Assembly: GCA_902627245.1 (NCBI GenBank)
Contig: CACOIH010000005.1
Coordinates: forward strand, 1 to 64,000
Reading direction: 5' to 3'
Source: an uncultured Alphaproteobacteria bacterium
Lineage (GTDB): Bacteria > Pseudomonadota > Alphaproteobacteria > HIMB59 > GCA-002718135
Length of the DNA: 64,000 bases
Below are positions 52,569 through 64,000 of the stretch, piece after piece. The notes beneath the pieces were generated by a model. It saw only the letters and a list, made by a program, of their open reading frames with translations, had not been told where the DNA came from and made no database searches. Numbering within the stretch: position 1 is the stretch's first letter; each line of letters begins with the position of its first letter. The position numbers were made by a program, and so were the translations under genes.

Positions 52569-53483
52569 ATGTCAATATATCTTCCAATAGCTGAAATGAA
52601 TGTAAATATTTTTTTAATAATATTTATTGGAATGAGTATAGGAATTCTTTCAGGAATTTTTGGTGTTGGTGGTGGATTTTTGATGACTCCTCTACTTATT
52701 TTTTTAGGTATACCTCCAGTAGTTGCTGTAGGTTCTGAGGCTCCACATGTATTAGCAACATCTGTTTCTGGAGTAATAGCACATTGGAGAAAAAAGAATG
52801 TAGATATTAAGATGGGTATCTTTCTTTTAACTGGAGGCTTGGTAGGATCAACAGTTGGAGTAAATTTATTTAATTATTTAAAGAATTATGGTCAAATAGA
52901 TTTGGTTATTCAATTACTATTTGTTTTCTTTTTAGGCTTTGTTGGTTTTAGTATGGCATTTGAAAGTGCTAGGACAACCATAAAACAGTACAGGTCAAGA
53001 AGCTTAAAAAGAAAAAAACTACACCAACATTCCTGGTTTCATGGCCTTCCATTTAAAGTTAGGTTTCATCGTTCAAAATTATATATTAGTGCAATTCCAC
53101 CAGTTCTTATTGGATTTGTAGTTGGTGTGATGTCAGCAATGATGGGAGTTGGGGGTGGATTTATCATGATTCCTGCAATGGTTTATATCTTAGGGATGCC
53201 TACAAGCGTTGTGGTTGGAACATCTTTATTTCAAATTATATTTGTTACTGCTAATGCAACTTTCTTTCAATCATACATCAATTATAATGTAGACGTAGTT
53301 TTATCAGCATTAATGATATTCGGTGGGGTAATAGGTGCTCAAATTGGGGTAATATTAGGCTCAAGATTAAAAGCAGAATATTTAAGAGGTATACTTGCAA
53401 TACTAGTTTTAGCGGTTTGTGGAAAAATTTTTACTGATCTAGTTTTACAGCCAAGTGATTTATTTTCTTTAGTAATTCTATGA
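52569..53483 (+). CDS. TauE/SafE family sulfite exporter-like permease
   Basis: GILSGIFGVGGGFLMTPLLIFLGIPPVVAVGSE and second repeat GVMSAMMGVGGGFIMIPAMVYILGMPTSVVVGTS. Confidence 0.88.
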   Translation: MSIYLPIAEMNVNIFLIIFIGMSIGILSGIFGVGGGFLMTPLLIFLGIPPVVAVGSEAPHVLATSVSGVIAHWRKKNVDIKMGIFLLTGGLVGSTVGVNLFNYLKNYGQIDLVIQLLFVFFLGFVGFSMAFESARTTIKQYRSRSLKRKKLHQHSWFHGLPFKVRFHRSKLYISAIPPVLIGFVVGVMSAMMGVGGGFIMIPAMVYILGMPTSVVVGTSLFQIIFVTANATFFQSYINYNVDVVLSALMIFGGVIGAQIGVILGSRLKAEYLRGILAILVLAVCGKIFTDLVLQPSDLFSLVIL

Positions 53484-53884
53484 TGGGTCATTTGAATTAT
53501 TTCATAAATTTAATAAATTTATTTTTAATATTTATTTATTTTATTTTTATAAACATTGGCCATATAAAAATAGAATTTGAGTATCTTTTAATTGTATTAA
53601 TCGTAATTAATCTGTCAATAAAATTATATAACTGGTATTATTTTAAAATTGTAATGAAAAAAAATATTTATATCTTCATTAATAATGTTCTTTTAAATGA
53701 AAAATTTACACAGCTAAGTATCTTAATATTTTCAATTATAATCCCTATTTATATGATATTTCAAAAAGATAATTTGGTAATAGATTTATTAATAGAAAAA
53801 TTATCTTTTTTATTAGTATTTATATTTGCTGTTTTAGGATTTTACTTAGAGTTCTTTATTTTAGAAAAAAAATCGAACAAATGA
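53480..53884 (+). CDS. Uncharacterised 134-aa multi-pass membrane protein
   Basis: Strongly hydrophobic segments; ATGA overlaps with genes on both sides. Confidence 0.7.
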   Translation: MMGHLNYFINLINLFLIFIYFIFINIGHIKIEFEYLLIVLIVINLSIKLYNWYYFKIVMKKNIYIFINNVLLNEKFTQLSILIFSIIIPIYMIFQKDNLVIDLLIEKLSFLLVFIFAVLGFYLEFFILEKKSNK

Positions 53885-54627
53885 GAGTATTACATAAATA
53901 TTTAATTGTTATTCTTAGTTCAGTATTTATTTTTTTAGGTGTTAATGCTGAGGAAGTATATTTTGATCTATCAGAAGATAATATTGAAATTAAAACCGAT
54001 TTTGATGGTAAAGAAGTAATAATTTTTGGATTATTGCAAAATGATCATGATACGCTCTTAACAATTAAAGGACCTCTGTCAAAAATGAAAATTCAAAAAA
54101 AGGAAAGGTATTTTGGTGTTTGGATAAATAACAAACAAATTACTTATAGTAAAATTCCAACTTTGTTCTTTTTATCATCTACTAATATGATTGATGATAT
54201 ACTTCCAAATTCAATTCAAATAAATGATGACTTAAATTTTGATAAAATTTTAAATAATAAAACGTTCGATCAAAACTTTATTTTTGAAAATGATCAAGAA
54301 ATTTGGAATGAAAATTTTGTAAGAATAAAAAAAAAACAATTGTTTTATAAAGAATTTGAAATGAAGACATTTAAAGATAAATTATTTCAAACAAGCGTTT
54401 TTTTTCCACCAAATACAATTCCTGGTGTTTATTATGTTGATATTTATTATATAAAACACAAAACAATAATGAATAAAGATCAAAAAAAAATCGTTGTCAG
54501 AAAAACAGGTATTGGTAGTGACATATACGAATTTGCCAGAAATAGAGCTGCTACTTATGGAGTATTTGTAATAATTTTTTCCATCTTATCTGGTTTAATT
54601 GCAGCTACTTTGTTTAGGAGAGGGTAA
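53881..54627 (+). CDS. TIGR02186-like membrane-anchored protein
   Basis: N-terminal signal, C-terminal TM with RNRAATYGVFVIIFSILSGLIAATLFRRG; downstream of TauE as in other Alphaproteobacteria. Confidence 0.65.
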   Translation: MRVLHKYLIVILSSVFIFLGVNAEEVYFDLSEDNIEIKTDFDGKEVIIFGLLQNDHDTLLTIKGPLSKMKIQKKERYFGVWINNKQITYSKIPTLFFLSSTNMIDDILPNSIQINDDLNFDKILNNKTFDQNFIFENDQEIWNENFVRIKKKQLFYKEFEMKTFKDKLFQTSVFFPPNTIPGVYYVDIYYIKHKTIMNKDQKKIVVRKTGIGSDIYEFARNRAATYGVFVIIFSILSGLIAATLFRRG

Positions 54628-55100
54628 TGAAAGAAGAACGATATATCTTAGTAATTGCTGATAACTCAGAAGAGATGAATGTTGCTTTGGAGTATGCTTG
54701 CGCAAGATCAAAAAAAACTGGAAGAAAAATCATAATTGCTACTTTCATTGAACCTCCCGATGTTCTAACAACAAAGGGAGTTTCAGAAATTATGAAAGAA
54801 GAGGCAAGGGAAGAAGCAGAAAGAATGCTTAAAAAAGCTGCTTCATTTGTTAAAGACAAGACTGGTGACCTTCCTGCTTTGTCATTAAGAGAGGGTGAAA
54901 CTATATCAGAATTAAAAAAATTAATAGATGAGGAAAAAACAATTAATGTTCTTGTCCTAGCTGCAAAAACTGACCTAAATAGCAAAGATCCAGGGCCAAT
55001 TATAAATTCACTTGTTACAAATGAAATCACAAATTTGAGAGTTCCTGTCATGATCGTTCCAGGAAATTTTTCAATAGAACATATAGCTCAAATTACTTGA
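54627..55100 (+). CDS. Universal stress protein (UspA) family
   Basis: RYILVIADNSEEMNVALEYACARSKKTG; VLVLAAKTDL...NLRVPVMIVPG. Confidence 0.75.
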   Translation: MKEERYILVIADNSEEMNVALEYACARSKKTGRKIIIATFIEPPDVLTTKGVSEIMKEEAREEAERMLKKAASFVKDKTGDLPALSLREGETISELKKLIDEEKTINVLVLAAKTDLNSKDPGPIINSLVTNEITNLRVPVMIVPGNFSIEHIAQIT

Positions 55101-55103
55101 TAG

Positions 55104-55739
55104 ATGTCTGAAGAAATTGCTAAAATATTAGTTGATATTAAATCTGTTAATTTTTCTTTTAAAGATTATTTTACCCTTACATCAGGTTTAAAAAGTCCTG
55201 TTTATGTTGATTGTAGAAAAATTATCTCATTTACAGAAGAAAGAGAATTTATAGTTGATAAATCAATTCAATATTTAAAGGAAAAGAAAATAGACAACGA
55301 GTTAATTGCTGGAGGAGAAACTGCAGGGATTCCTTATGCAGCATTTATTTCTCAAAAGTTAAAAAAACCAATGATTTATGTTAGAAAGAAACCAAAGGGA
55401 TTTGGTATTAATAAACAAATTGAAGGCGAATTTAAAAAAAATCAATCTACACTTCTAGTAGAAGATTTAGCAACAGATGGAGGCAGTAAAATTACTTTTG
55501 TAAATGCAATTCGTGACGCTAACTTAATAGTAAAAGATATATTTGTAATTTTTTATTACGATATTTTTGATTTTGAAAAATCTGATTTGTCTAAATTAAA
55601 TGTAAAATTACATTCACTTTGCACTTGGAAAAATATAATTACATATCTTGAAAAAAATAATGTTTATACTGAAACTGAAATTCATAGCTTAAAAGAATTT
55701 TTAAATGACCCTCAAAGCTGGAGAGAGAGAAATGGATAA
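55104..55739 (+). CDS. pyrE: Orotate phosphoribosyltransferase
   Basis: FTLTSGLKSPVYVDCRKI; AGGETAGIPYAAFISQKLKKPMIYVRKKPKGFG; TLLVEDLATDGGSK. Confidence 0.9.
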   Translation: MSEEIAKILVDIKSVNFSFKDYFTLTSGLKSPVYVDCRKIISFTEEREFIVDKSIQYLKEKKIDNELIAGGETAGIPYAAFISQKLKKPMIYVRKKPKGFGINKQIEGEFKKNQSTLLVEDLATDGGSKITFVNAIRDANLIVKDIFVIFYYDIFDFEKSDLSKLNVKLHSLCTWKNIITYLEKNNVYTETEIHSLKEFLNDPQSWRERNG

Positions 55740-56166
55740 AATTATACTTGTAAGTGGAGGGTTTGATCCAGTCCATAGTGGACATATTAAATTAATAGAA
55801 GAAGCTAGTAGATATGGAAAAATTGTAGTTCTTTTAAATTCTGATAAATGGTTACAAAATAAGAAGGGTAAAGCTTTTCTTCCTTTTGAAGAAAGAAAAA
55901 TTATAATGAGTGCCCTAAAGAATGTAATTGATGTAATTGTATGTGGTGAGATTGATAATACATGTATTGATGGTATGAAAAAAGTAATAAAAAAATATCC
56001 TGATTATACAATCAAATTTGCTAATGGTGGAGATAGAAATAATAAATCTACTCCTGAATCAGTATTTTGCAAAAATAACAATATAGAAACTTTGTGGGGC
56101 GTAGGTGGAGAAAATAAATCAAACTCTAGTTCTTGGATTTTAAAAAAATGGGAAGAAAATAATTAA
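55732..56166 (+). CDS. Stand-alone cytidylyltransferase-like (RfaE/HldE-C-like) nucleotidyltransferase
   Basis: SGGFDPVHSGHIKLIEEASRYG nucleotidyltransferase HxGH motif; start after GAGAGAGAGAA, overlapping pyrE end by 8 nt. Confidence 0.8.
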   Translation: MDKIILVSGGFDPVHSGHIKLIEEASRYGKIVVLLNSDKWLQNKKGKAFLPFEERKIIMSALKNVIDVIVCGEIDNTCIDGMKKVIKKYPDYTIKFANGGDRNNKSTPESVFCKNNNIETLWGVGGENKSNSSSWILKKWEENN

Positions 56167-56768
56167 GGATATAATTTTCTTGAAATCCAGCTATCTTTTT
56201 GTTTTTTGAATTCCACTCTATCATGTAGTCTAAAAGGCATGTCTTGCCAAAACTCAATTAAATTAGGATTTACAAGGTATCCATTCCAATGTGCTGGTCT
56301 GCTAATATTGGTTTTTTCAAATTTTTTCTCATATTCTTCCACTCTATTTAGTAATGTTGATCTGTCATCTAATTCTTCAGATTGTTTAGAAGCCCAGGCC
56401 CCAATCCTACTTCCTAAAGGTCTTGAGTTATAGTATTTATCAGCTTCAGAATTTTCAACTATAGAAACAGTACCTTCAATTCTTATTTGTTTTAGTAATG
56501 ATTTCCAGTGAAAGTTTAAAGCTACATTTGTGTTATTTTTGATGGACTTACCTTTTTTACTATTAGAATTTGTATAAAATATAAAACCTTGTTCATTGAA
56601 AGATTTCAGCAAAACTATTCTTGAACTAGGCTTTCCATTCGGAGAAATTGTTGCTAGATTCATAGCATTGGGGTCATTTATTTCACTTTTTTTTGCATCC
56701 TCATACCATTCTTTAAATAAAGAAAGTGGATTTACATCAGAATTTATAAAATTTGGCTCAGTTGACAT
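56163..56768 (-). CDS. pdxH: Pyridoxamine 5'-phosphate oxidase
   Basis: NAMNLATISPNGKPSSRIVLLKSF; SRPLGSRIGAWASKQSEELDDR; RPAHWNGYLVNPNLIEFWQ. Confidence 0.93.
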   Translation of the reverse strand: MSTEPNFINSDVNPLSLFKEWYEDAKKSEINDPNAMNLATISPNGKPSSRIVLLKSFNEQGFIFYTNSNSKKGKSIKNNTNVALNFHWKSLLKQIRIEGTVSIVENSEADKYYNSRPLGSRIGAWASKQSEELDDRSTLLNRVEEYEKKFEKTNISRPAHWNGYLVNPNLIEFWQDMPFRLHDRVEFKKQKDSWISRKLYP

Positions 56769-56838
56769 ATTATAAGTATGATTATTAATTTTTATAAGTA
56801 TATATAATTATATTTTAAAAAAAACACTGATTTACAAT

Positions 56839-57666
56839 ATGTTAATGCAAAATAAAAAAGGTCTTATTATGGGAGTAGCTAACGATAGATCTATTGCATG
56901 GGGTATTGCTAAAAAACTAGCTGAACAAGGTGCTGAAATAGCTCTTACATATCAAGGTGAAGCTCTTAAGAAAAGAGTTGAGCCTCTTGCTAATGAAATT
57001 GGTTCATCCGTAATAATACCATGTGATGTTTCAGACTCAGAAAGTATGAAAAATGTTTTTGAAATTCTAAAAAATAAATGGGGTAAATTAGATTTTCTTG
57101 TTCACGGAATTGGTTTTTCAAATAAAGATGAGTTAAGAGGTAAGTATTATGATACTACTTCCGAAAATTTTAAGCAAACTATGCATATATCATGTTATTC
57201 TTTTACAGAAGCATGCAGGCTTGCAGAGCCATTAATGAACGATGGCGGATCAATTTTGACTCTTACTTATTATGGATCAGAACAAGTAATGCCACATTAC
57301 AACGTTATGGGAGTTGCAAAAGCTGCTCTAGAAGCAAGTGTAAGGTATTTGGCTGTTGATCTAGGAGAAAAAAATATTAGGGTTAATGCCATCAGTGCTG
57401 GACCAATAAAAACTTTAGCAGCCTCAGGAATAGGAGACTTTAGATTCATTTTAAAATGGAATGAACTAAATGCGCCTCTTAAAAGAAATGTAAATCAACA
57501 AGATGTTGGAAACTCAGCTTTATACCTGTTAAGTGAACTTGGAAGTGCTGTAACTGGTGAAATACAACATGTAGACTGCGGATATCATACTGTAGGGATG
57601 GTTGCTGTAGATGAAAGTGAGAGTGTTTCTGAATTATTAGGAGAATTTAAAAATTCAAAAAAATGA
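56839..57666 (+). CDS. fabI: Enoyl-[acyl-carrier-protein] reductase (NADH)
   Basis: [53 protein letters not shown]. Confidence 0.93.
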   Translation: MLMQNKKGLIMGVANDRSIAWGIAKKLAEQGAEIALTYQGEALKKRVEPLANEIGSSVIIPCDVSDSESMKNVFEILKNKWGKLDFLVHGIGFSNKDELRGKYYDTTSENFKQTMHISCYSFTEACRLAEPLMNDGGSILTLTYYGSEQVMPHYNVMGVAKAALEASVRYLAVDLGEKNIRVNAISAGPIKTLAASGIGDFRFILKWNELNAPLKRNVNQQDVGNSALYLLSELGSAVTGEIQHVDCGYHTVGMVAVDESESVSELLGEFKNSKK

Positions 57667-58733
57667 CTTCTAATTGTATAGGAAAAATATTTAGTTTTAC
57701 AACATGGGGAGAAAGTCATGGAAAGGCTATAGGATGTGTAGTTGACGGAGTTCCATCAAACATAAACTTAACTGAAAAAGATATTCAACCCTATTTAGAT
57801 AAAAGAAAACCAGGTCAGTCGAAATTTACAACTCAAAGAAAAGAAGAGGATAGAGTTGAAATACTATCTGGAACTTTTGAAGGAAAAACAACAGGTCATC
57901 CTATTTCTCTAATTATTTACAATCAAGATCAAAGATCAAAAGATTATGGAGACATTAAAAGTAAATTTAGACCAGGTCATGCAGATTATACTTATTGGAA
58001 GAAGTATGGCATAAGAGATTATAGAGGTGGAGGAAGATCTAGTGCCAGAGAGACTGCAATGAGAGTTGCAGCAGGAGCAATAGCAAGAAAAATAATTAAA
58101 GTTAAGGTTAAAAATCAAGTAGTGATTACAGGTGCTTTAGTACAAATTGGTAATCATAAGATTAATTATAAAAATTGGAATAATAGTTTTATTCCTAAAA
58201 ATAATTTTTGGAGTCCAGATAAAAATATTATTAAAACATGGGAAAAAGAAATACAAATTGCAAGAAAATCTGGCTCATCCCTAGGAGCAATAATAGAAAT
58301 TAGAGTAAAAGGTTTGCCTGCTGGACTGGGAGAGCCTGTCTATGAAAAAATAGACTCCGATATAGCTAAAGCATTGATGTCTATTAATGCTGTTAAGGGT
58401 GTAGAAATGGGAAGTGGGTTTAGTGGTGTTTATGAAACTGGAATTTCTAATGTTGATGAAATGAGAATTAAAAATAAAAAACCATTTTTTTTATCAAATA
58501 ATAATGGTGGAGTTCTTGGGGGAATTACAACTGGCCAAGAATTAATTACAAGATTTGTAGTAAAACCGACAAGTTCAATATTATCGACAAAAAAAACAAT
58601 TAATACAAAATTAAAAGAAACAACAATATCAACTAAAGGTCGTCATGATCCATGTGTTGGGATAAGAGCTGTTCCTGTTGGTGAAGCAATGGTTGCCACA
58701 ACTATAGCTGATCATTGTTTAAGATTTCTTTAA
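57663..58733 (+). CDS. aroC: Chorismate synthase
   Basis: [62 protein letters not shown]. Confidence 0.96.
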   Translation: MTSNCIGKIFSFTTWGESHGKAIGCVVDGVPSNINLTEKDIQPYLDKRKPGQSKFTTQRKEEDRVEILSGTFEGKTTGHPISLIIYNQDQRSKDYGDIKSKFRPGHADYTYWKKYGIRDYRGGGRSSARETAMRVAAGAIARKIIKVKVKNQVVITGALVQIGNHKINYKNWNNSFIPKNNFWSPDKNIIKTWEKEIQIARKSGSSLGAIIEIRVKGLPAGLGEPVYEKIDSDIAKALMSINAVKGVEMGSGFSGVYETGISNVDEMRIKNKKPFFLSNNNGGVLGGITTGQELITRFVVKPTSSILSTKKTINTKLKETTISTKGRHDPCVGIRAVPVGEAMVATTIADHCLRFL

Positions 58734-59468
58734 AACACTATAAATCAAAAATTCTTTATTTCCTTTTGGTCCAGTTATTGGACTTTCAACCAAACCTACA
58801 ACTTCGGCCTTAATGGTTTTTTTAAACCAATTCGATATATCATTACATACTTGTTCATGAATCAGTGGACTTTTCACAATACCTTTTTTCAAATTTATTT
58901 TATTAGTTTCAAATTGCGGCTTAATTAGTGAAATAATCTCAGCTTTACTTGATAAAAGCTTCAAGCTTGGTTCTATAACTTTTGTTAAACTTATGAAACT
59001 AACATCACAGACTACTAAATTAATTTTTTCATGAATTATTGAGTTATCTAAATATTTAGCATTTAAATTTTCTAAACTGATAATTTTTTTTTCTTTTTTT
59101 AATTTTTCATGAAGTTGATTTGTACCAACATCAATAGAATATATTTTTTGAGCGTTTTTTTTTAAAAGAACTTCTGTGAAGCCACCAGTTGATGAACCAA
59201 TATCTAGGCAAATTTTATTTTCAATATCAATCTTAAAATGATCAATCGCTTTCAGCAATTTGAATGCACCTCTTGATACCCATGGAGGGTGAAGCTGTTT
59301 AATTTTAATTTTCGAGTTTTCATTAAAACTGTTACCACTTTTAGTAATAATTTTATCGTTTACATAAACTTGGCCAGCCATAATCATAGATTGGGCTTTT
59401 GATTTAGTTTCAGCTAAGTTTCTATCAATTAAAAGCTGATCAAGTCTTATTTTTAGATTTTTACTCAA
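58719..59468 (-). CDS. tlyA: TlyA family rRNA 2'-O-methyltransferase
   Basis: S4 domain [46 protein letters not shown]. Confidence 0.9.
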   Translation of the reverse strand: MSKNLKIRLDQLLIDRNLAETKSKAQSMIMAGQVYVNDKIITKSGNSFNENSKIKIKQLHPPWVSRGAFKLLKAIDHFKIDIENKICLDIGSSTGGFTEVLLKKNAQKIYSIDVGTNQLHEKLKKEKKIISLENLNAKYLDNSIIHEKINLVVCDVSFISLTKVIEPSLKLLSSKAEIISLIKPQFETNKINLKKGIVKSPLIHEQVCNDISNWFKKTIKAEVVGLVESPITGPKGNKEFLIYSVLKKS

Positions 59469-59477
59469 ATTTGAAAA

Positions 59478-59696
59478 TTACTTAAAATCTTCTTTTGTGA
59501 CTTTATTGTTTTCTTGCTTAATTTTTTTAATTTGGCTCTCAATACTTTTTAACTTTTCTTCACATGCTTTTTTTAAATTCATTCCTTCTTCATAAAGTTT
59601 TACAGATTCTTCTAAATCAACTTCACCATTTTCTAATTTCTCTACAATAGACTCAAGTTTTTTTAAATTATTTTCAAAATTATTATCTTTATTCAT
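59478..59696 (-). CDS. xseB: Exodeoxyribonuclease VII small subunit
   Basis: FENNLKKLESIVEKLENGEVDLEESVKLYEEGMNLKKACEEKL. Confidence 0.93.
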   Translation of the reverse strand: MNKDNNFENNLKKLESIVEKLENGEVDLEESVKLYEEGMNLKKACEEKLKSIESQIKKIKQENNKVTKEDFK

Positions 59697-59982
59697 TAGC
59701 TGTATCTATTTTTGTAATATTTGATGTTTGTATATCATATATCAAAGCATAAACTTTATCATTATTTTTTATTGTAAATAAAATCCTATTATTATCAATC
59801 ATATCTATATCTGTAATTTTATGCCCTTTTTCTAAATTTAAACTGTAATCAATTAAATTTGTTTCTAAATTGCTTTGTTTTTTTGTTGTTTTTATATACA
59901 AACCATAAACAAGAGCTAAAAAACAAATAACAATTAATATACCTAAAAATATTACAATAAATTTAAGAATTTTTTGAGACAT
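59689..59982 (-). CDS. Small single-TM protein, DUF6476-like
   Basis: N-terminal TM followed by soluble domain, overlaps xseB by 8 nt. Confidence 0.6.
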   Translation of the reverse strand: MSQKILKFIVIFLGILIVICFLALVYGLYIKTTKKQSNLETNLIDYSLNLEKGHKITDIDMIDNNRILFTIKNNDKVYALIYDIQTSNITKIDTANE

Positions 59983-60952
59983 GAACGAATTCTATAATCT
60001 TAAATTAACTATAAATAAACAATTAAGTTCACAAAGATTAGATAAAGTGCTCGTTTTAAAATTAGAAGGATATTCAAGAACACAAATAAAAACTTTAATA
60101 TTAAATGGTAATGTAAGTCGTGATGGAAAGGAAATTAAAGATCCATCTTACATAACTAAAGAAAATGAAAATTACTCTATAAATATTATCTTGAAACAAG
60201 AAAAAAAACATTCAGCTGAAAATATTGACTTAAACATTATTTTTGAAGATGAAGATTTAATCGTTATAAATAAACCTCCAAATTTAGTCATGCATCCAGC
60301 CCCTGGAAACGAAAGTGGTACTCTTGTGAATGCTCTTATGCATTACACTAATAATCAACTAAGTAATTTAGATGATAATGCGAGACCAGGAATAGTCCAT
60401 CGTTTAGATAAAGATACTAGTGGAATTCTTGTTGTTGCAAAAAATAATAATGTTCATATTAATTTAGCCAAACAATTCAAAGAGCATACCATATCTCGTA
60501 GATATAAAGCAATAGTTTGGGGAACCCCTGATAATCAATCAATTGAAGGGTACATAGAGAGAAATAGAAAAAATAGAAAAAAAATGAGTTTGAATAATAA
60601 GGGCTTTGGAAAATATTCTAAAACCGATATTAAATTAGAAAAAACTTTTGGTATTGCTAGTATAGTTGACTGCCATTTACATACTGGAAGAACGCATCAA
60701 ATTAGACTTCATCTAACTTCTAGAAATTCTCCAATTGTTGGTGACAAGATCTATGGTAAAAGTAAAATTAATCAATTTGGCAAAGATAAAAATACGTTTA
60801 ATAAATTTATGATTTTAAGGAACTTTGAAAGACAAGCATTGCATGCTTATCACTTGGGTTTTGAACATCCTTCTACTAATAAAAGGATGATTTTTGACGT
60901 TGATTTACCTAAAGATTTTAAGAATTTAATAGATTTATTGCTTAAATATTAA
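59981..60952 (+). CDS. rluD: RluD-like 23S rRNA pseudouridine synthase
   Basis: S4 domain QRLDKVLVLKLEGYSRTQIK; HRLDKDTSGILVVAKN; GRTHQIRLHLTSRNSPIVGDKIYG. Confidence 0.9.
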   Translation: MNEFYNLKLTINKQLSSQRLDKVLVLKLEGYSRTQIKTLILNGNVSRDGKEIKDPSYITKENENYSINIILKQEKKHSAENIDLNIIFEDEDLIVINKPPNLVMHPAPGNESGTLVNALMHYTNNQLSNLDDNARPGIVHRLDKDTSGILVVAKNNNVHINLAKQFKEHTISRRYKAIVWGTPDNQSIEGYIERNRKNRKKMSLNNKGFGKYSKTDIKLEKTFGIASIVDCHLHTGRTHQIRLHLTSRNSPIVGDKIYGKSKINQFGKDKNTFNKFMILRNFERQALHAYHLGFEHPSTNKRMIFDVDLPKDFKNLIDLLLKY

Positions 60953-60965
60953 ATATTTTTATAAT
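60938..60965 (+). promoter_or_regulatory. Candidate promoter for rpoH
   Basis: TTGCTT - 16 nt - TATAAT just upstream of rpoH ATG at 60983. Confidence 0.35.
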
Positions 60966-60982
60966 TATGCTATAGGCTTGTC

Positions 60983-64000
<3,018 letters not shown>

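Noticed and set aside
54614-55051. 145-aa minus-strand ORF
   Set aside because: Antisense to the UspA-like gene, which has recognisable family motifs.

Overview
AT-rich, densely packed alphaproteobacterial chromosome segment, probably from a streamlined marine lineage of the SAR11/HIMB59 type. That placement is inferred from gene content, order and composition; no search was run. Contents in order: (1) a minus-strand operon of an amidinotransferase (AGAT family), EutA/EutB/EutC-like proteins and a PLP-enzyme fragment, divergent from a succinate-semialdehyde-dehydrogenase-like gene; (2) ROK kinase, BioY, gshB, gshA, mgtE, tRNA-Leu, lipB, an RluC-like gene and crcB; (3) a nearly uninterrupted ~29 kb minus-strand block, in transcription order tuf/tRNA-Trp/secE/nusG/rplKAJL/rpoBC, rpsL/rpsG/fusA, S10-spc-alpha ribosomal proteins, secY, adk, rpoA, rplQ; (4) tRNA-Gly, Tyr and Thr and rlmB; (5) a formate dehydrogenase and molybdenum-cofactor island (fdsA, fused fdsG-fdsB, tusA-like, moeA, mobB, tupB-like permease, fdhD, mobA); (6) YeiH and TauE/SafE anion-exporter-like genes in a coupled operon with uncharacterised membrane proteins; (7) pyrE, a nucleotidyltransferase, pdxH, fabI, aroC, tlyA, xseB, rluD, rpoH, purA and a partial hisZ. 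No CRISPR array, transposon or prophage was seen. The best candidates for new biology are the eut-like/amidinotransferase operon, a 40-aa lipoprotein ORF directly downstream of fdsA that is missing from the ORF track, the TauE-coupled unknown membrane proteins, and RNA structures in the rplJ leader and the rplL-rpoB gap.
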